Assembly (NCBI GenBank): GCA_964595625.1
Contig: CAZQQU010000011.1
Coordinates: 1 to 64,000 of the forward strand
Reading direction: 5' to 3'
Length of the DNA stretch: 64,000 nt
DNA from: CAZQQU01 sp964595625
Lineage (GTDB): Bacteria > Bacteroidota > Bacteroidia > Flavobacteriales > Flavobacteriaceae
Below, piece after piece: positions 62,633 through 64,000 of this stretch. Under the pieces are notes generated by a model. The model was not told where the DNA came from and ran no database searches. It saw only the letters and a list, made by a program, of their open reading frames with translations. The number at the start of each line of letters is the position of its first letter. Within the stretch, counting starts at the first letter, position 1. Made by a program: the position numbers and the translations under genes.

Positions 62633-64000
62633 ATGACACGTTTGCAGAGATTTATAATCACAGGGTTTGGCCTTTGGACTACTTGTATGAGTCCACAGGC
62701 TTCAGAGTTCTCCACGTCGGAGTTGGGTTTGAGACAACCGATATCTCAAGTTGCTGAACAGGTAGAAATACTGTTAGATTCTGCTTGGGTGTATATCAAT
62801 CAGGGAAATAGCCGGGCTTTGCACTGGGTACATCAATCGTTGCACCTAGCGCGTGAACAAGGCTATTTTAAAGGAGAAGCACAGGCCTTAGAAATGGAGG
62901 GTTTGTATTATGAGCTGGTCGAAAATAATATGGAAGAAGCTTCCATTCGGTATTTTGAAGCCGTTAAAATTTGTCAGGAACACCAATTAGATTACTTGGC
63001 AGAAATCTACCATATTATTGGTGTGATGTTTCACGTCAACGATCATTACGAAAAGGCTGAAGAATATTATACCTTGGCCCTAGAGGTGATGCATCCTGAT
63101 ATGCATCAGGAACTTCAAAAAAAATGCTTTATCAATTTAGGAAGCTTGCATTCTGTTCGTGAGGATTTTGACCAGGCGGCTTATTACTTTCATGAAAGTC
63201 TTACTATCGACTCCTCACCTAGCTTTGATTTTGATACCTATGCCAATTTAGGGAATCTGTATATACGAAAGAATCAACCTGAATTAGCTTTACCTTATAT
63301 GGAAAAAGCCACAGAGATTCACCCTGAAAATGTGGATTCTGAACGTAATCTCCGATTTCTTATTGATGCCAAAACCCGACTCAAAGATACCAGCGGTATG
63401 GGAGGGATTATTGATCGGGCAAAAAGTTGGTTAGAAAAAGAAACCAAACTGCGCGAAAAATCACTGATGCTTCGTTATTTGTCGGATTATTTTAAGGAAA
63501 TGGGGCAGTTTGAAAAAGCATTGGAATACAAAGACCAATATCTAATTTCTTACGAAGAGATTTTAGAAAATCGAAACAACGAGTTGGTTTTAGATTTGGA
63601 AAATCGTTATCAATCCGAACAAGCCAAAGCCACTATTGCCGAGCAACAATTGCAGTTAGAAAAAGAAGCTGCTCGTCGCAAAGGCTATTTGATTACCGGT
63701 TTGTTTTTGTTGTTGCTCTGTGTGGTAATTGCGGTATTCTTACGTTCTATTTGGGTACATCGGGAACGACTCAAAAAAGAGGTGTTTTTTAAAGAAGAAG
63801 CACTTAATGAAAACGATTTGCTGCTGCAGGAAATGCATCATCGCATTAAAAATAATTTGCAATTGCTCAATAGTATATTGAATTTACACAGTCGAAATAT
63901 TAAAAATCCACTGGCGCGTCAAGCCTTAGAATCCAGTAGAGACAGTGTTAGTTCGATTGGATTGTTGCACCATCAATTGTATAAAAGCAAAGACTTTAGA
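62633..64000 (+). CDS. Sensor histidine kinase with TPR-like repeats, 3' partial
   Basis: 456 codons before the window ends. N-terminal signal-like segment (about 1-25), then a helical repeat region of TPR type (about 45-335; units such as YFEAVKICQEHQLDYLAEIYHIIG and YANLGNLYIRKNQPELALPYMEKA), a coiled coil, one membrane helix (about 351-372) and an HisKA_2-type dimerisation domain with MHHRIKNNLQLL at 401-412 (His403 the likely phosphoacceptor). The ATP-binding domain is cut off. Divergent from copA; the signal it senses is unknown. Confidence 0.88.
   Translation, partial: MTRLQRFIITGFGLWTTCMSPQASEFSTSELGLRQPISQVAEQVEILLDSAWVYINQGNSRALHWVHQSLHLAREQGYFKGEAQALEMEGLYYELVENNMEEASIRYFEAVKICQEHQLDYLAEIYHIIGVMFHVNDHYEKAEEYYTLALEVMHPDMHQELQKKCFINLGSLHSVREDFDQAAYYFHESLTIDSSPSFDFDTYANLGNLYIRKNQPELALPYMEKATEIHPENVDSERNLRFLIDAKTRLKDTSGMGGIIDRAKSWLEKETKLREKSLMLRYLSDYFKEMGQFEKALEYKDQYLISYEEILENRNNELVLDLENRYQSEQAKATIAEQQLQLEKEAARRKGYLITGLFLLLLCVVIAVFLRSIWVHRERLKKEVFFKEEALNENDLLLQEMHHRIKNNLQLLNSILNLHSRNIKNPLARQALESSRDSVSSIGLLHHQLYKSKDFR

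Noticed and set aside
1..64000. CRISPR arrays, rRNA and tRNA genes
   Set aside because: No regularly spaced repeats, no tRNA cloverleaf with a TTCGANNC arm in an intergenic region and no rRNA-like sequence were seen on either strand; gaps are mostly too short.

Overview
The window looks like a chromosomal segment of a low-GC marine-type Flavobacteriaceae (Bacteroidota). Evidence: secreted proteins with type IX secretion C-terminal sorting domains, many TAnnTTTG promoter elements close upstream of start codons, almost no Shine-Dalgarno signals, a long NusB, a two-motif DnaJ zinc finger, a stand-alone FMN glutamate synthase domain and SusC-style TonB receptor architecture. Most of it is housekeeping sequence. 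I see no rRNA, tRNA, CRISPR array, prophage or intact insertion sequence.

Layout. 1-4.3 kb: a secreted subtilisin (5' end outside the window or lost) and two tandem sorting-domain proteins. 4.5-12.6 kb: gcvT, a DCC thiol protein, a RarD-like transporter, grpE-dnaJ, a YceI lipoprotein, ung and mutS2. 12.6-18.3 kb: a complete RND efflux operon (adaptor, pump, outer-membrane channel). 18.3-25 kb: yajC, a DUF1573 lipoprotein, nusB, leucine dehydrogenase, an ABC exporter, a PUR-domain protein and xerD. 25-28 kb: four small outer-membrane beta-barrel proteins, three of them tandem paralogues, then aroQ. 28.4-41.7 kb: aminotransferase, fatty acid desaturase, rsmG, recG, two conserved unknowns, glutamate synthase-like protein, purC, PhoH, a SAM-hydrolase-type protein, rhomboid and EEP phosphatase. 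41.8-50.1 kb: a sodium/solute symporter with a 29-residue membrane microprotein just upstream, pheT, a fasciclin protein, an ABC-F ATPase and a cysteine-less thioredoxin-fold lipoprotein.

50.2-62.5 kb is the accessory-looking part, all on the minus strand: OmpA and lipocalin lipoproteins, DUF2024 plus a MarR regulator with a four-cysteine tail, a small thioredoxin-like protein, a DOPA-dioxygenase-type LigB enzyme, a DsbA/FrnE-like protein, YceI, an AraC regulator, a TonB receptor, and a copper chaperone with a copper ATPase. Related inverted-repeat boxes (TTAGnnnnnnATAACTAA type) precede several of these genes. My best candidate for an undescribed system is therefore a local redox or electrophile-stress regulon run by the cysteine-bearing MarR. 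The gap between the dioxygenase and thioredoxin-like genes holds a 97-nt sequence that folds on paper as a three-way junction and ends in a U-tract on the minus strand. A two-component sensor kinase with TPR-like repeats runs off the right edge.

Limits: all calls come from reading the sequence. No homology search, RNA folding program or promoter mapping was run. Family names rest on recognised motifs, and regulatory calls are inference.
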